Positions 63,690-64,000 of a stretch of DNA of 64,000 nt are shown here, in pieces (within the stretch, counting starts at the first letter, position 1; every line of letters starts with the position of its first letter). Below the pieces are notes generated by a model, which saw nothing but the letters and a program-made list of their open reading frames with translations, ran no database searches and was not told where the DNA came from. A program made the translations under genes and the position numbers. This stretch comes from Flammulina velutipes (lineage: Eukaryota; Basidiomycota; Agaricomycetes; Agaricales; Physalacriaceae), in contig CM022369.1 of assembly GCA_011800155.1 (NCBI GenBank), positions 1,922,001 through 1,986,000 on the forward strand. Direction: 5' to 3'.

Positions 63690-64000
63690 ATGTCTTTTGC
63701 TTCAATATCAAGAGCGGCTCGCACACGGCCTGTCCTCCAGATAAGAGGGCTGGCGACCCCTGCAACGAAGGCGTCCTCCAGGTCAAATTTCTCAGAAGTA
63801 CTAGCCGGCGGCCCTTCCTTCGACGAATTTGTTTCGCAGAACCAACCAGAGCGAGTTGTACTTGGGAATACTCGAGGGTACGTCGCCCATTAGCCTTATG
63901 ACAGCTGACGTATCGATTCACAGCGAACGTCTGCCCTCTTACCTCAAGACATCTATACCTACCGGCGCGTCCTTCAAGAAAATTAAGAAAGACCTGCGGG
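63690..64000 (+). CDS. Lipoyl synthase, mitochondrial, 5' part only
   Basis: This is the N-terminal part of lipoyl synthase (LIP5/LIAS type), a mitochondrial radical SAM enzyme that inserts sulfur into octanoyl groups. Exon 1 begins MSFASISRAARTRPVLQIRG, an Arg/Ala/Ser-rich presequence, then ATPATKASSRSNFSEVLAGG, PSFDEFVSQNQPERVVLGNT. After an intron (about 63880-63923) it continues ERLPSYLKTSIPTGASFKKI then KKDLR, which is the conserved LPxWLKTxIPxG region that precedes the auxiliary cluster cysteines. The window ends before the CxxxC motifs, so the catalytic part is not visible. Start 63690 has a good ACCACC context. Confidence 0.85.

Overview
The window is nuclear DNA of a filamentous basidiomycete, most likely an Agaricomycete. 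Almost every gene is broken by several short introns (about 45-60 nt, GT..AG). Gaps are short, both strands are used, and several families have forms I associate with mushroom-forming fungi. Nothing looks bacterial, viral or organellar. I recognised no tRNA, rRNA, CRISPR array or transposase gene. I infer 29 protein genes; intron boundaries were placed by eye.

Layout. 1-9.0 kb: DHX29-like RNA helicase (3' end outside the window), SWI1-type ARID subunit of SWI/SNF, a small DUF1764 protein, cyclin H. 9.1-17.0 kb: less conserved genes (secreted Thr-rich protein, multi-pass membrane protein, disordered protein, DUF6593-like protein, arrestin-like PPxY protein). 17.1-25.2 kb: Rab5 GTPase, secreted alginate-lyase-fold polysaccharide lyase, AMP-forming acyl-CoA synthetase, D-2-hydroxyglutarate dehydrogenase. 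25.5-34.9 kb: a large protein combining a CNH-like region with a GYF domain, a RAP1 telomere protein, CDK11-type kinase, CBF5 pseudouridine synthase. 35.3-37.1 kb: secreted tandem-cupredoxin protein. 37.1-40.3 kb: a gene-poor island with an inverted repeat rich in the pentamer AGCTC. 40.3-53.3 kb: FUS3/KSS1-type MAP kinase, SAP-like nuclear protein, cytochrome b2-type FMN dehydrogenase, LIM protein, multi-pass membrane protein, DnaJ protein. 53.4-64 kb: INO80 ATPase, fumarase, PEX11, CMC1, and the 5' end of lipoyl synthase.

Functional picture. This is mostly housekeeping euchromatin. Chromatin and nuclear functions (SWI1, INO80, RAP1, CBF5, CDK11, cyclin H) alternate with mitochondrial or peroxisomal metabolism (fumarase, CMC1, lipoyl synthase, D-2-HG dehydrogenase, cytochrome b2, PEX11, acyl-CoA synthetase). 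There is no secondary-metabolite or defence cluster. Several divergent pairs have very short shared promoters (CDK11/CBF5 about 90 bp, CMC1/lipoyl synthase about 100 bp). The most unusual items are the CNH/GYF protein, the inverted AGCTC repeat, two apparent GC-AG introns, and coding regions whose first or last exon is only a few bases long.
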